DNA of 5,642 nucleotides from contig JAUVUO010000093.1 of assembly GCA_030601015.1 (NCBI GenBank), positions 1 to 5,642 on the forward strand, given 5' to 3'. Below, one piece after another: positions 1 to 4,771 of this stretch (the first letter of the stretch is position 1; every line of letters starts with the position of its first letter). Under the pieces are notes generated by a model that worked only from the letters and a program-made list of their open reading frames with translations, ran no database searches and had not been told where the DNA came from. The position numbers were made by a program, and so were the translations under genes. The DNA is from Candidatus Omnitrophota bacterium. Lineage in GTDB: Bacteria > Omnitrophota > Gorgyraeia > Duberdicusellales > 4484-171.

Positions 1-51
1 ACTCTAATGGGAATGTAGAAATAAAAGAATAATAAAATACCCATTACAATT

Positions 52-58
52 AGGAGGT
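52..58 (+). promoter_or_regulatory. Strong Shine-Dalgarno site for the small basic protein
   Basis: AGGAGGT lies 7 bases before the ATG at 66, a near-ideal match and spacing. It fixes the start of the short gene downstream and is the main reason for believing that gene is real. No convincing -35/-10 pair is visible in the 50 bases before it. TAAAAT at 33-38 is the best -10 candidate but has no recognisable -35. Confidence 0.75.
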
Positions 59-65
59 ATCTTAA

Positions 66-233
66 ATGGGAAGGCCAAAAAAAGAACTAAAACAAATTCA
101 TAAAAAGAAAACTACAAAAGCTAAAGAAAAGATAAAAAAATATTTAAATAAAGATATTTCTTATCCAGAACTTACTGTTAGAGCAAAAAAAATACTAAAA
201 AAAAGCAAAACTAAAAAAACATCCGCAGCTTAA
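66..233 (+). CDS. Small lysine-rich basic protein, function unknown
   Basis: This is a 55-residue protein starting at ATG 66 behind a strong AGGAGGT site and ending in TAA. I do not recognise the family. It holds 19 lysines and 2 arginines against 4 acidic residues, a net charge of about +17. It opens with MGRPKK, which resembles the GRP core of an AT-hook. A Lys-rich stretch follows (residues 5-25), which looks helical, then a less charged centre with Tyr26, Tyr33 and Pro34, then a second basic stretch (39-51) and a short SAA tail. There is no signal peptide, membrane segment or cysteine pair. The composition suggests nucleic-acid binding, for example a ribosome-associated or DNA-binding protein, but that is inference. 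It does not look like L32, L34 or L36, which have different motifs. It is the only plus-strand gene here and runs tail to tail, one base apart, into the cupin remnant. Confidence 0.72.
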   Translation: MGRPKKELKQIHKKKTTKAKEKIKKYLNKDISYPELTVRAKKILKKSKTKKTSAA

Positions 234-234
234 A

Positions 235-369
235 TCAGCCAAATTTATAGTGTTTTTTTACTTTTTTATAAATATGCCATTTGCAGGATAATCCTTGGGG
301 GAAAATTACCATATCGCTTTTTTTAATTTTAACTTTATTTCCATTAGGCATTTTTATGCCTGCTTCTCC
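235..369 (-). pseudogene. 3' remnant of a small cupin gene (DUF861/Cupin_3 type)
   Basis: On the minus strand an open frame from 369 to a TGA at 235-237 reads like the second half of a single-domain DUF861/EutQ-like cupin. It has an initial GEAGIKMPNG turn, then VKIKK, then DMVIFPQGLSCKW, then VKKHYKFG at the very end. Known relatives carry a matching G-D-x-V-x-F-P-x-G-L-x-C-x-W core and a basic, aromatic C-terminus. The first half, with the metal-binding strands, is missing. The frame is closed by TAA at 370-372 just before the GEA, and again further upstream, and TerB-like coding ends at 428. An internal ATG at 349-351 could start a 38-residue peptide, but it has no clear ribosome binding site and half a cupin barrel should not fold. 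Its position after the TerB gene suggests a former last gene of that cluster. A sequencing error cannot be excluded, but no frame supplies the missing half. Confidence 0.5.
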
Positions 370-427
370 TTACACTTGAATAATTTATAAAATTCATTGT
401 GCGGGATTTTATTCACTAGACCCATTT

Positions 428-916
428 CTATAAACCAAAAGTTTCCAACCCTACTTCTTTTTTAATTTTTATTTTAGCATTAATAAAATCTTTGTGAGGT
501 ATATGAAACAATCCTGAAATCTTTCTTATCAATTCTAACTCATTGTTATCTAAGTCGTTATCAATACAAGCAACTCGGAAAAGATTTTCTAAAATGTCTA
601 TCTTTACATTATACGACAAATTATTACTTACTTCATGAGTAAAAGTATATAAATCTATTCTCTGCTCGGCTGCTTTTTTAACCGATTCCAAAACAATTAT
701 TATATCTTTTTCCGTTGCTTTCGTATAAGAAATGAGGACTCTCTTTATTTTATCTTCTTCCTCAGGAAGAAACTTATTATCCGCTTCAGCTACGGCCCAT
801 AATAAAACACCTAAAGCAATTTTATCATCAACATTCTGTATCTCTGTTTCATCTACACTATCTTTCCATACACAAGAAACTATACTTTTTCTAAATTTAT
901 CAAAAAAACCAACCAT
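428..916 (-). CDS. TerB-like (tellurite resistance protein TerB family) protein
   Basis: This is a 162-residue soluble, mostly helical protein. It shows the two-fold acidic pattern of the TerB family (PF05099). The first copy is ALGVLLWAVAEADNKFLPEEE at about residues 34-54, with Asp46 and the Glu52-54 run. The second is RVACIDNDLDNNELELI at 114-130, with Asp119, Asp121, Asp123 and Glu126. It is followed by the typical terminal helix start FHIPHKDF. The length fits a stand-alone TerB domain with a short N-terminal extension. TerB proteins are thought to bind metal through these acidic residues. Despite the name, most have no shown role in tellurite resistance, and the biochemical function is unknown. 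ATG at 914-916 is chosen because a strong GGAGGAGGA site sits 3 bases before it. The gene lies 44 bases downstream of PilZ protein 1 on the same strand, so the two are probably co-transcribed. That hints at a link with cyclic di-GMP signalling or the cell envelope, which is inference. Confidence 0.82.
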   Translation of the reverse strand: MVGFFDKFRKSIVSCVWKDSVDETEIQNVDDKIALGVLLWAVAEADNKFLPEEEDKIKRVLISYTKATEKDIIIVLESVKKAAEQRIDLYTFTHEVSNNLSYNVKIDILENLFRVACIDNDLDNNELELIRKISGLFHIPHKDFINAKIKIKKEVGLETFGL

Positions 917-919
917 TAC

Positions 920-928
920 TCCTCCTCC
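920..928 (-). promoter_or_regulatory. Strong ribosome binding site of the TerB-like gene
   Basis: On the minus strand GGAGGAGGA ends 3 bases before the ATG at 916, and its upstream part gives better spacing. The site fixes the start codon and suggests efficient translation independent of the upstream PilZ gene. Confidence 0.7.
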
Positions 929-960
929 AAACTAATATCGTGTCTCTCAAAATAGAATTT

Positions 961-1293
961 TCACCTATCTCCAGACTCTAAATACCAAATAAGCCTTTCT
1001 AATGAATCTCGGGGAATACTCTCAAATTTCGTTCCAAGCTCATATCTGTTATTTTGAGCATCGATTTTAACCCAAATAACTTTAACCATTGCCTTTATTA
1101 AAAAAAATGGGTTTCCTAAGCAAATTTTTATTTCTAAAATTTTCCCTTTGGGGACTAATTCTTGAACATAAAATCTTAGCCCTCCGGGGCTAACATCCAT
1201 TGTAATAAAACCTTTTTCTTTTATGTCAGAAAGCACTTTGTAATATATTTGCAAATGCTCGGGTATTCTTACAAATACTCTTCTTTCCTTCAT
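961..1293 (-). CDS. PilZ domain protein 1 (predicted cyclic di-GMP receptor)
   Basis: This 110-residue protein consists of one PilZ domain (PF07238). Both ligand-binding motifs are intact. RxxxR is at Arg5-Arg9 in the N-terminal ERRVFVRIP segment, and DxSxxG is at Asp33, Ser35 and Gly38 (DVSPGG). The rest follows the family's beta-barrel: a VIWV strand at 72-75, the YELGTKF strand at 84-90 with its usual Gly-x-x-Phe ending, and a C-terminal helix from about 94 to 106. PilZ domains bind cyclic di-GMP and then act on a partner protein or an attached domain. There is no attached domain here, so it must act through a partner, perhaps in motility, surface polysaccharide or attachment. ATG at 1291-1293 is the family-typical start, but no good Shine-Dalgarno site precedes it. 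Upstream are a 356-base gap and a TATAAT box. Downstream, 44 bases away, is the TerB-like gene. Confidence 0.9.
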   Translation of the reverse strand: MKERRVFVRIPEHLQIYYKVLSDIKEKGFITMDVSPGGLRFYVQELVPKGKILEIKICLGNPFFLIKAMVKVIWVKIDAQNNRYELGTKFESIPRDSLERLIWYLESGDR

Positions 1294-1444
1294 TTCAATA
1301 TATACTCACTTTTAAACTATTCTGCATATCAAAAATCAATGTTAATAATTTAATAACCATTCAGTTTATTTCCTATTCCTTATATAGCAATTATTACCTG
1401 TTTTTACAAGAAAACCAAGTTTAACGAAAACAATCGCTAACACC

Positions 1445-1475
1445 AATATCCACAAAAATATCCCCCCTTAATATC
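1445..1475 (-). repeat. Three spaced GATATT direct repeats
   Basis: On the minus strand GATATT occurs at 1470-1475, 1457-1462 and 1445-1450, with periods of 13 and 12 bases. The second copy follows a run of six G. The spacing is a little above one helical turn. They lie 35-75 bases downstream of the TATAAT box and so inside the presumed PilZ 1 leader. In AT-rich DNA a six-base repeat may be chance. Confidence 0.25.
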
Positions 1476-1517
1476 GGCTTACCACCCAAAATTGATAAGT
1501 ATATTTTGCATCCTAAC

Positions 1518-1523
1518 ATTATA
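1518..1523 (-). promoter_or_regulatory. Candidate -10 box for the PilZ 1 / TerB transcript
   Basis: A perfect TATAAT reads on the minus strand, placing a start of transcription near 1511 and a leader of about 220 bases before PilZ 1. The region 17 bases upstream gives only GCAAAA, a poor -35, so an activator or another sigma factor would be needed. With such AT-rich DNA a chance match is possible. Confidence 0.35.
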
Positions 1524-1601
1524 CTATCTTAAAATATCCTTTTTGCTAGATATAAAATATATAAATCAAAATTTATTATTGAAGCGTGGAGAAAAATTAT
1601 C

Positions 1602-1635
1602 CTCTAGCCAATCAAAAACTTTCTAACGGCTAAAG
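1602..1635 (-). terminator. Terminator-like hairpin after PilZ 2
   Basis: On the minus strand CTTTAGCC pairs with GGCTAGAG over 8 bases with one G-U pair and an 18-base loop. It starts 14 bases past the PilZ 2 stop. A short T-rich stretch with five T follows about five bases beyond the stem. The large loop and displaced U-run make it a weak intrinsic terminator at best. It would separate PilZ 2 from PilZ 1 transcription. Confidence 0.35.
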
Positions 1636-1649
1636 TCCATAAAATGATT

Positions 1650-1979
1650 TTATTTTATAAACTGCAGTAGTTCGTCATTAAGAGAACTATTAATTTCCAA
1701 AAATGCTAAGCCTACATAATGCCTATGCGTTTCTCTTTGTTTGTGACACCAAATTACTTTGGCCTTCAAAGGTAATATTTTATCAATTAAATTTATATTT
1801 AGTTTGATCTGACTATTCTTTGCAATAGAATCTTCAACTATAATATTGGTTCCGCTTAAACTTATATTTTTAGTTACCGTGTAAAAATATTTTCTTGGAG
1901 AAATAGTTTTATACTCCACAGGTAAAGATATTTTATGCCTGGGATACCCTCTATTCTCTTTTTGACTTTTTCGACTCAT
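1650..1979 (-). CDS. PilZ domain protein 2 (predicted cyclic di-GMP receptor)
   Basis: This is a 109-residue single PilZ domain. RxxxR is at Arg10-Arg14 (RGYPRH), and NxSxxG is at Asn38, Ser40 and Gly43 (NISLSG). The later barrel strands VIWC (75-78) and YVGLAF (88-93) match the layout of PilZ 1, and a short C-terminal helix follows. Overall identity to PilZ 1 is low outside these motifs, so this is an old divergence rather than a recent duplication. The N-terminal tail of about nine residues is basic and polar (SRKSQKEN). Both cyclic di-GMP motifs are intact, so binding is expected, with a partner protein as the probable output. ATG at 1977-1979 has a textbook AGGAGG site. The gene is separated from PilZ 1 by 356 bases and has its own elaborate upstream region, so it is probably regulated separately. 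Confidence 0.9.
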   Translation of the reverse strand: MSRKSQKENRGYPRHKISLPVEYKTISPRKYFYTVTKNISLSGTNIIVEDSIAKNSQIKLNINLIDKILPLKAKVIWCHKQRETHRHYVGLAFLEINSSLNDELLQFIK

Positions 1980-1984
1980 TTCAT

Positions 1985-1990
1985 CCTCCT
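1985..1990 (-). promoter_or_regulatory. Ribosome binding site of PilZ 2, overlapping an upstream stop
   Basis: AGGAGG on the minus strand lies 5 bases before the ATG at 1979, supporting that start. The TAA ending the mini-ORF at 1990-2040 shares one base with it, so a ribosome ending there would sit on this site. Confidence 0.7.
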
Positions 1991-2040
1991 TAATTTATGA
2001 AAACTTTACTCATTCTATATAGAAAAAAGCTTACACCCAT
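1990..2040 (-). CDS. Possible 16-residue leader peptide upstream of PilZ 2
   Basis: An ATG at 2038-2040 opens a 16-codon frame, MGVSFFLYRMSKVFIN, ending in a TAA that overlaps the AGGAGG of PilZ 2. A good AGGAGG lies before it at 2043-2048, but only 2 bases from the ATG, which is closer than normal. The arrangement would suit translational coupling. No attenuator-type codon run is present, and a frame this short can arise by chance, so support is weak. Confidence 0.2.
   Translation of the reverse strand: MGVSFFLYRMSKVFIN
2013..2024. promoter_or_regulatory. 12-base perfect palindrome in the PilZ 2 leader
   Basis: TTCTATATAGAA is its own reverse complement. It lies about 35 bases before the PilZ 2 start, inside the candidate leader peptide frame. 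It could be a dimer-binding operator, since as RNA it would leave little loop. AT-rich composition makes a chance palindrome more likely than for the GC-centred one at 2105. Confidence 0.3.
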
Positions 2041-2075
2041 CGCCTCCTAGCAATATATATAAGCCAATTTACTTA

Positions 2076-2104
2076 TATGTAACATATTATTTATCTTTTT
2101 TCAA
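2076..2104 (-). promoter_or_regulatory. Candidate promoter for PilZ 2
   Basis: On the minus strand TTGAAA (2099-2104) is a fair -35 box. Exactly 17 bases later comes TACATA (2076-2081) with an upstream TG in the extended -10 position. The -10 itself matches only three of six bases. The start of transcription would fall near 2069, giving a leader of about 90 bases. The -35 directly abuts the palindrome at 2105-2116, a usual place for a regulator site. Confidence 0.35.
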
Positions 2105-2116
2105 GTAAACGTTTAC
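2105..2116. promoter_or_regulatory. Operator-like palindrome of the LacI/CcpA type
   Basis: GTAAACGTTTAC is a perfect 12-base palindrome with a central CG. On the minus strand the wider site reads TGTAAACGTTTAC, close to the CcpA cre type and to LacI/GalR-family operators, which share a central CG pair in an AT-rich palindrome. It directly abuts the -35-like TTGAAA of the candidate PilZ 2 promoter, so a bound protein could block or help RNA polymerase. No regulator gene lies in the window, so the family assignment is inference. Confidence 0.45.
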
Positions 2117-2359
2117 ATTTTTCAAAAATATTTATATTTTAAAACTCATATAACCCTATATGCCCCAAACATTTACCTCTTCCCGTTTTTTTCATATATC
2201 AATTAAACACATTTTCCCAAACTACTGGCATCTATACAATAATAAAATTCACAATTTATTCCCTAAGGAATGAAGAGCCGAATATTTTTTATTGTATCCA
2301 AGAATATTTTAGAATTTCGCTTTACGATTGGGGCTTGTTATCTCATCAAACTATATATA
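2117..2359. other. Gene-free stretch between the tRNA and the PilZ 2 promoter
   Basis: No supported gene is seen on either strand. The one structure is a short hairpin at 2256-2273, TTATTCC with loop CTAA and GGAATGA on the plus strand. On the minus strand only its inner five pairs form cleanly, and a strong U-run does not follow directly, so it is a poor tRNA terminator. An 18-codon minus-strand frame at 2139-2195 lacks a ribosome binding site. Confidence 0.4.
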
Positions 2360-2436
2360 TGGTGGCGGCGAGTGGACTTGAACCACCGACAAAACGGGTA
2401 TGAGCCGTTTGCTCTACCAGCCTGAGCTACGCCGCC
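2360..2436 (-). tRNA. tRNA-Met(CAU), elongator, with encoded CCA
   Basis: The reverse complement folds as a complete cloverleaf. The acceptor stem GGCGGCG pairs perfectly with CGCCGCC. The D-arm is GCTC/GAGC, the anticodon stem AACGG/CCGTT holds the loop CTCATAC, and the T-arm GGTGG/CCACT holds TTCAAGT. The discriminator A is followed by an encoded CCA at 2360-2362. The anticodon is CAU. The paired first acceptor position and the absence of three G-C pairs in the anticodon stem exclude the initiator. The acceptor and D-arm sequence resembles bacterial elongator tRNA-Met more than tRNA-Ile2(CAU), though lysidine modification of the latter cannot be judged from sequence alone. It lies about 90 bases downstream of rlmN on the same strand. 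Confidence 0.95.
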
Positions 2437-2446
2437 AACTTATAAT

Positions 2447-2452
2447 TTTATA
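2447..2452 (-). promoter_or_regulatory. Candidate -10 box for tRNA-Met
   Basis: TATAAA reads on the minus strand 10 bases before the mature tRNA 5' end, a typical position for a tRNA promoter. No good -35 lies 16-18 bases upstream. The nearest candidate, AAGACA, is about 20 bases away. The tRNA may instead be transcribed from the rlmN side. Confidence 0.3.
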
Positions 2453-2458
2453 CATTTT

Positions 2459-2515
2459 GGTTTGCCTTGAAATGTCTTATTCTACCAAATATTCCCATTC
2501 AATCAAGCCAAAACC
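2459..2515 (-). repeat. Imperfect inverted repeat between rlmN and tRNA-Met
   Basis: On the minus strand GGTTTTGGCTTGA (2503-2515) can pair with TCAAGGCAAACC (2459-2470): five pairs, a bulge, one pair, a mismatch, then five pairs, with a loop of about 32 bases. It starts 14 bases after the rlmN stop. It has no U-run, so it is not a normal intrinsic terminator. It might mark an mRNA 3' end or a processing site. Confidence 0.25.
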
Positions 2516-2529
2516 TCAAAAAAGTGATA

Positions 2530-3561
2530 TCATTCCATTATACTGCGTAGTTGGCCGCAAGCGGCATTTATATCTTGGCCTCTAGACTTTCTTAAAGTAA
2601 AAAATATACCTTTTTTATTAAGTTCTTTTTTAAAATTATCGATTTCCTCTTGTTTCGGAGGTAGAAACTCTTGAGAATGCCCATTATAAACCAAGATATT
2701 TAATTTAGCCCCGATTTTTTCTATTAATTCAGCTAATTTACCAGCATCTTCTTTTTTTGTATTTTTATCTTTTATCAAAACATATTCTATAATAACCGCG
2801 TGCTTGGATATCTTAGAAAACTCCTCTATCGCGGGTATAAGTACTTCTAAGGGATATTTTTTGTTTACCGGCATAAGTCTACTTCTAATATTATTATTTA
2901 CCGCATGCAGTGAAACGGATAGTTTAATTTTTAAATCTAATTCAGCTAATTGATATATTTCCGGTACTAATCCGCAGGTAGAAATAGATATCCTTTTTGC
3001 TCCCAGACAAATACCTCTCTGATTAGTCAATATTCTTACTGTTTTTGTAGTATTCTCAAAATTATCCAAAGGTTCGCCAATCCCCATGAATACTATATTC
3101 GTAATTTTATTGGGACTAATTTTATCGGCAACAAATAGATATTGATTTATAATTTCTGAAACTCTTAAATCTCTCTTAAACCCTTTTTGGCCGCTCATAC
3201 AAAAACCGCATTTAAATTTACATCCTACCTGAGTTGAAATACATAAGGTTGCTCTTCTGGCCTCTGGGATGAAAACCGTTTCAATGGATAATCCGTCTTC
3301 CAATCCAAACAAAAATTTTTTTGTTCCGTCGGAAGAGGTTTCTTCTTTTAATAATTCTAAATTTGAAAAATAAAACGCCTCTTTTAGAATATCTCTATTC
3401 TCTTTAGAAAGATCGGTCATCAGATTAAAATCCTCCACTCTTTTCTGATAAATCCAAATAAATATCTGCTTAGCATAAAATTTAGGGAACTTATCTTTAT
3501 GTAAAAAAAATTTTAACTCTTCTGAAGTATAATTTTTTATATCTTTTTTGTTTTCGTTCAT
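2530..3561 (-). CDS. rlmN: Dual-specificity RNA methyltransferase RlmN
   Basis: This cytoplasmic radical SAM enzyme makes 2-methyladenosine at position 2503 of 23S rRNA and at position 37 of some tRNAs. From ATG 3561 the protein has 343 residues, the normal size. An N-terminal accessory domain (about 1-90, with FPKFYAKQIFIWIY) is followed by the radical SAM barrel. The [4Fe-4S] ligands Cys114, Cys118 and Cys121 lie in QVGCKFKCGFC. The conserved pair is present: Cys107 (ATLCIS) and the methyl-carrying Cys335 near the C-terminus (AACGQL). GIGEPLDN at about 160-167 and the LSVSLHA and RSRLMP segments are also typical. The open frame reaches upstream to a TTG at 3588 that overlaps the previous gene. 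The ATG at 3559-3561 is preferred because the extra residues are not family-like, though neither start has a Shine-Dalgarno site. The 16-base gap to the upstream methyltransferase gene indicates an operon. Confidence 0.96.
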   Translation of the reverse strand: MNENKKDIKNYTSEELKFFLHKDKFPKFYAKQIFIWIYQKRVEDFNLMTDLSKENRDILKEAFYFSNLELLKEETSSDGTKKFLFGLEDGLSIETVFIPEARRATLCISTQVGCKFKCGFCMSGQKGFKRDLRVSEIINQYLFVADKISPNKITNIVFMGIGEPLDNFENTTKTVRILTNQRGICLGAKRISISTCGLVPEIYQLAELDLKIKLSVSLHAVNNNIRSRLMPVNKKYPLEVLIPAIEEFSKISKHAVIIEYVLIKDKNTKKEDAGKLAELIEKIGAKLNILVYNGHSQEFLPPKQEEIDNFKKELNKKGIFFTLRKSRGQDINAACGQLRSIME

Positions 3562-3577
3562 AAATTTATATTCATAT

Positions 3578-4741
3578 TTATAAATCAATTTTTTTTAGAA
3601 GGGTTAGACATTCCATATGAGGCGTATGCGGAAAAAAATCAAACGGTTCGACAAAATCTGTCCTATAATTCTCCCAAAGGCTAATAAGATCTCTAAAAAA
3701 AGCATCCGGATTACATGATGAATATAAAATCAATTTAGGGTTTAACCTCTTAATGGCTCTGGTTATTTTATTTGACAGGCCGCTTCTGGGAGGATTTATT
3801 ATTAATAGATCTATATCTTTATATGGTTCGCCTTGAATATTAAGAAATCTTCTGGCATCAGAAATTATAAATTTCATATTCCCGATATTATTTATTTTAG
3901 CGTTTTGACGCGCGATATTTACAATATCTTCACTTACCTCCACACCTAAAACTGATTTTGCTTTAGGTGAAAAAAATATTCCAATAGATCCAACTCCGCA
4001 AAACAAATCTAATACGTTTTTATCACTGGAAATATCTGTGTAATCCACCATTTTCTGATAAAAACCTGCCGCCATCCTTGGGTTAACCTGAAAAAAACTA
4101 TCTATATCTATTTTAAAAACAAAATTCCCTAACTTTTCTTTAAAAAATTTATCGCCATAAAGTAAATGCTTTGTCTCAAATATTACAGCATCAGATAAAG
4201 AATTATTCACTATCCAATAAATTGAACAAATTTTATTGTCTAGTATAGACTGTAATAAAACACTCACAAACTCTTCTTTATCCAAATCTTGGCATCCTGT
4301 TGTAACTATTCCTATCATTAACTCGTTTGTGAATTTTGTCTCTCTGATAATTAGATTTCTTAGAAATCCTTTATGCGAATATTTATTATATACTGAAAAC
4401 TTTTTCTTCCTGGAAAAATCTTTAACCGCTTTTAAAATCACTTTGGCGTCTGTAGAAAAAATTAAGCATTCTTCAATATCTACTACTTTTCCCTTTTCAT
4501 TTTTACTATAAAGGCCGCAGACAATATCACCTTGATCCGCGAAAGAATATTCCATTTTGTTGCGATTAAACCAAGGATTTGAAAATTGAATGGGTTTTAA
4601 TCTAATCTTCCAGCCATAATTCTCTATTAATTTTTTTATTCTATTTTCTTTTTCAACCAATTGTTCTTTATATGGTATATCCTGAAAACGGCAACCGCCG
4701 CATTCACCGAAATGTTTACAAATTTTCATTTTATCTTTCAT
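3578..4741 (-). CDS. rlmD: 23S rRNA uracil-C5 methyltransferase, RumA/RlmD family
   Basis: This 387-residue enzyme is expected to methylate a uracil at C5 in 23S rRNA (U1939 for RlmD) with S-adenosylmethionine. The iron-sulfur ligands are Cys8, Cys14, Cys17 (CKHFGECGGC) and Cys92. The SAM-binding Rossmann domain carries DSFFQVNP (214-221), DLFCGVGSIG (245-254) and an acidic Glu268. The catalytic set is NPPRSG (316-321), the nucleophile Cys343 in SSCNPD, and Glu377 in HMECLTLL. The N-terminal TRAM domain of E. coli RlmD is absent, as the cluster motif begins at residue 8. Loss of TRAM also occurs in the RlmC type, so RlmC or RlmCD is an alternative and the gene symbol is provisional. ATG at 4739-4741 or the in-frame ATG at 4727-4729 could start it. 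Neither has a clear Shine-Dalgarno site. It lies 30 bases after era and 16 before rlmN. Confidence 0.88.
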   Translation of the reverse strand: MKDKMKICKHFGECGGCRFQDIPYKEQLVEKENRIKKLIENYGWKIRLKPIQFSNPWFNRNKMEYSFADQGDIVCGLYSKNEKGKVVDIEECLIFSTDAKVILKAVKDFSRKKKFSVYNKYSHKGFLRNLIIRETKFTNELMIGIVTTGCQDLDKEEFVSVLLQSILDNKICSIYWIVNNSLSDAVIFETKHLLYGDKFFKEKLGNFVFKIDIDSFFQVNPRMAAGFYQKMVDYTDISSDKNVLDLFCGVGSIGIFFSPKAKSVLGVEVSEDIVNIARQNAKINNIGNMKFIISDARRFLNIQGEPYKDIDLLIINPPRSGLSNKITRAIKRLNPKLILYSSCNPDAFFRDLISLWENYRTDFVEPFDFFPHTPHMECLTLLKKIDL

Positions 4742-4771
4742 TTTTATATTTTATATGAATTATTTTACATT

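Larger units (their letters stand above)
1294..1649. other. Non-coding gap between the two PilZ genes
   Basis: In these 356 bases no open frame with coding support is present on either strand, and stops are frequent. On the minus strand it contains, in order, the 3' end of the PilZ 2 transcript with a hairpin (1602-1635), a TATAAT box (1518-1523) and a leader of about 220 bases for PilZ 1. The leader holds three GATATT repeats and a small hairpin, TTAGCGA-loop-TCGTTAA, at about 1417-1436. A known cyclic di-GMP riboswitch was looked for and not recognised. Confidence 0.5.

Noticed and set aside
732..935. Plus-strand open frame of 67 codons
   Set aside because: It lies antisense inside the TerB-like gene and extends only past its start. 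The serine-rich translation matches no domain, there is no ribosome binding site, and the minus-strand gene explains the DNA.
1423..1519. Minus-strand frame of about 32 codons starting at the TATAAT box
   Set aside because: Its ATG overlaps the -10 box, there is no ribosome binding site, and no motif is recognised. It is better explained as part of the PilZ 1 leader.
1294..1649. Cyclic di-GMP (GEMM) riboswitch before PilZ 1
   Set aside because: Attractive given the PilZ genes, but the conserved riboswitch core segments were not seen on the minus strand.
2139..2195. Minus-strand 18-codon frame between the tRNA and the PilZ 2 promoter
   Set aside because: No Shine-Dalgarno site, no recognisable motif, and a length expected by chance.
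2548..2567. GC-rich hairpin GCCGC/GCGGC as a possible rlmN terminator
   Set aside because: It lies inside rlmN over the conserved AACGQL codons, has a two-base loop and no U-run, so it results from coding constraint.
2400..2585. Plus-strand open frame of 61 codons
   Set aside because: It begins inside the tRNA-Met and ends inside the 3' end of rlmN, so it is a by-product of those genes.
3562..3588. TTG at 3586-3588 as the rlmN start
   Set aside because: It would overlap the upstream gene, adds a non-conserved IYKYEYKF segment, and has no ribosome binding site. The ATG at 3559-3561 fits the family's N-terminus better.
4236..4511. Plus-strand open frame of 91 codons
   Set aside because: It is antisense to the well-supported RumA-family gene, has no ribosome binding site, and its Ser/Leu/Phe-rich composition is typical of a shadow frame.
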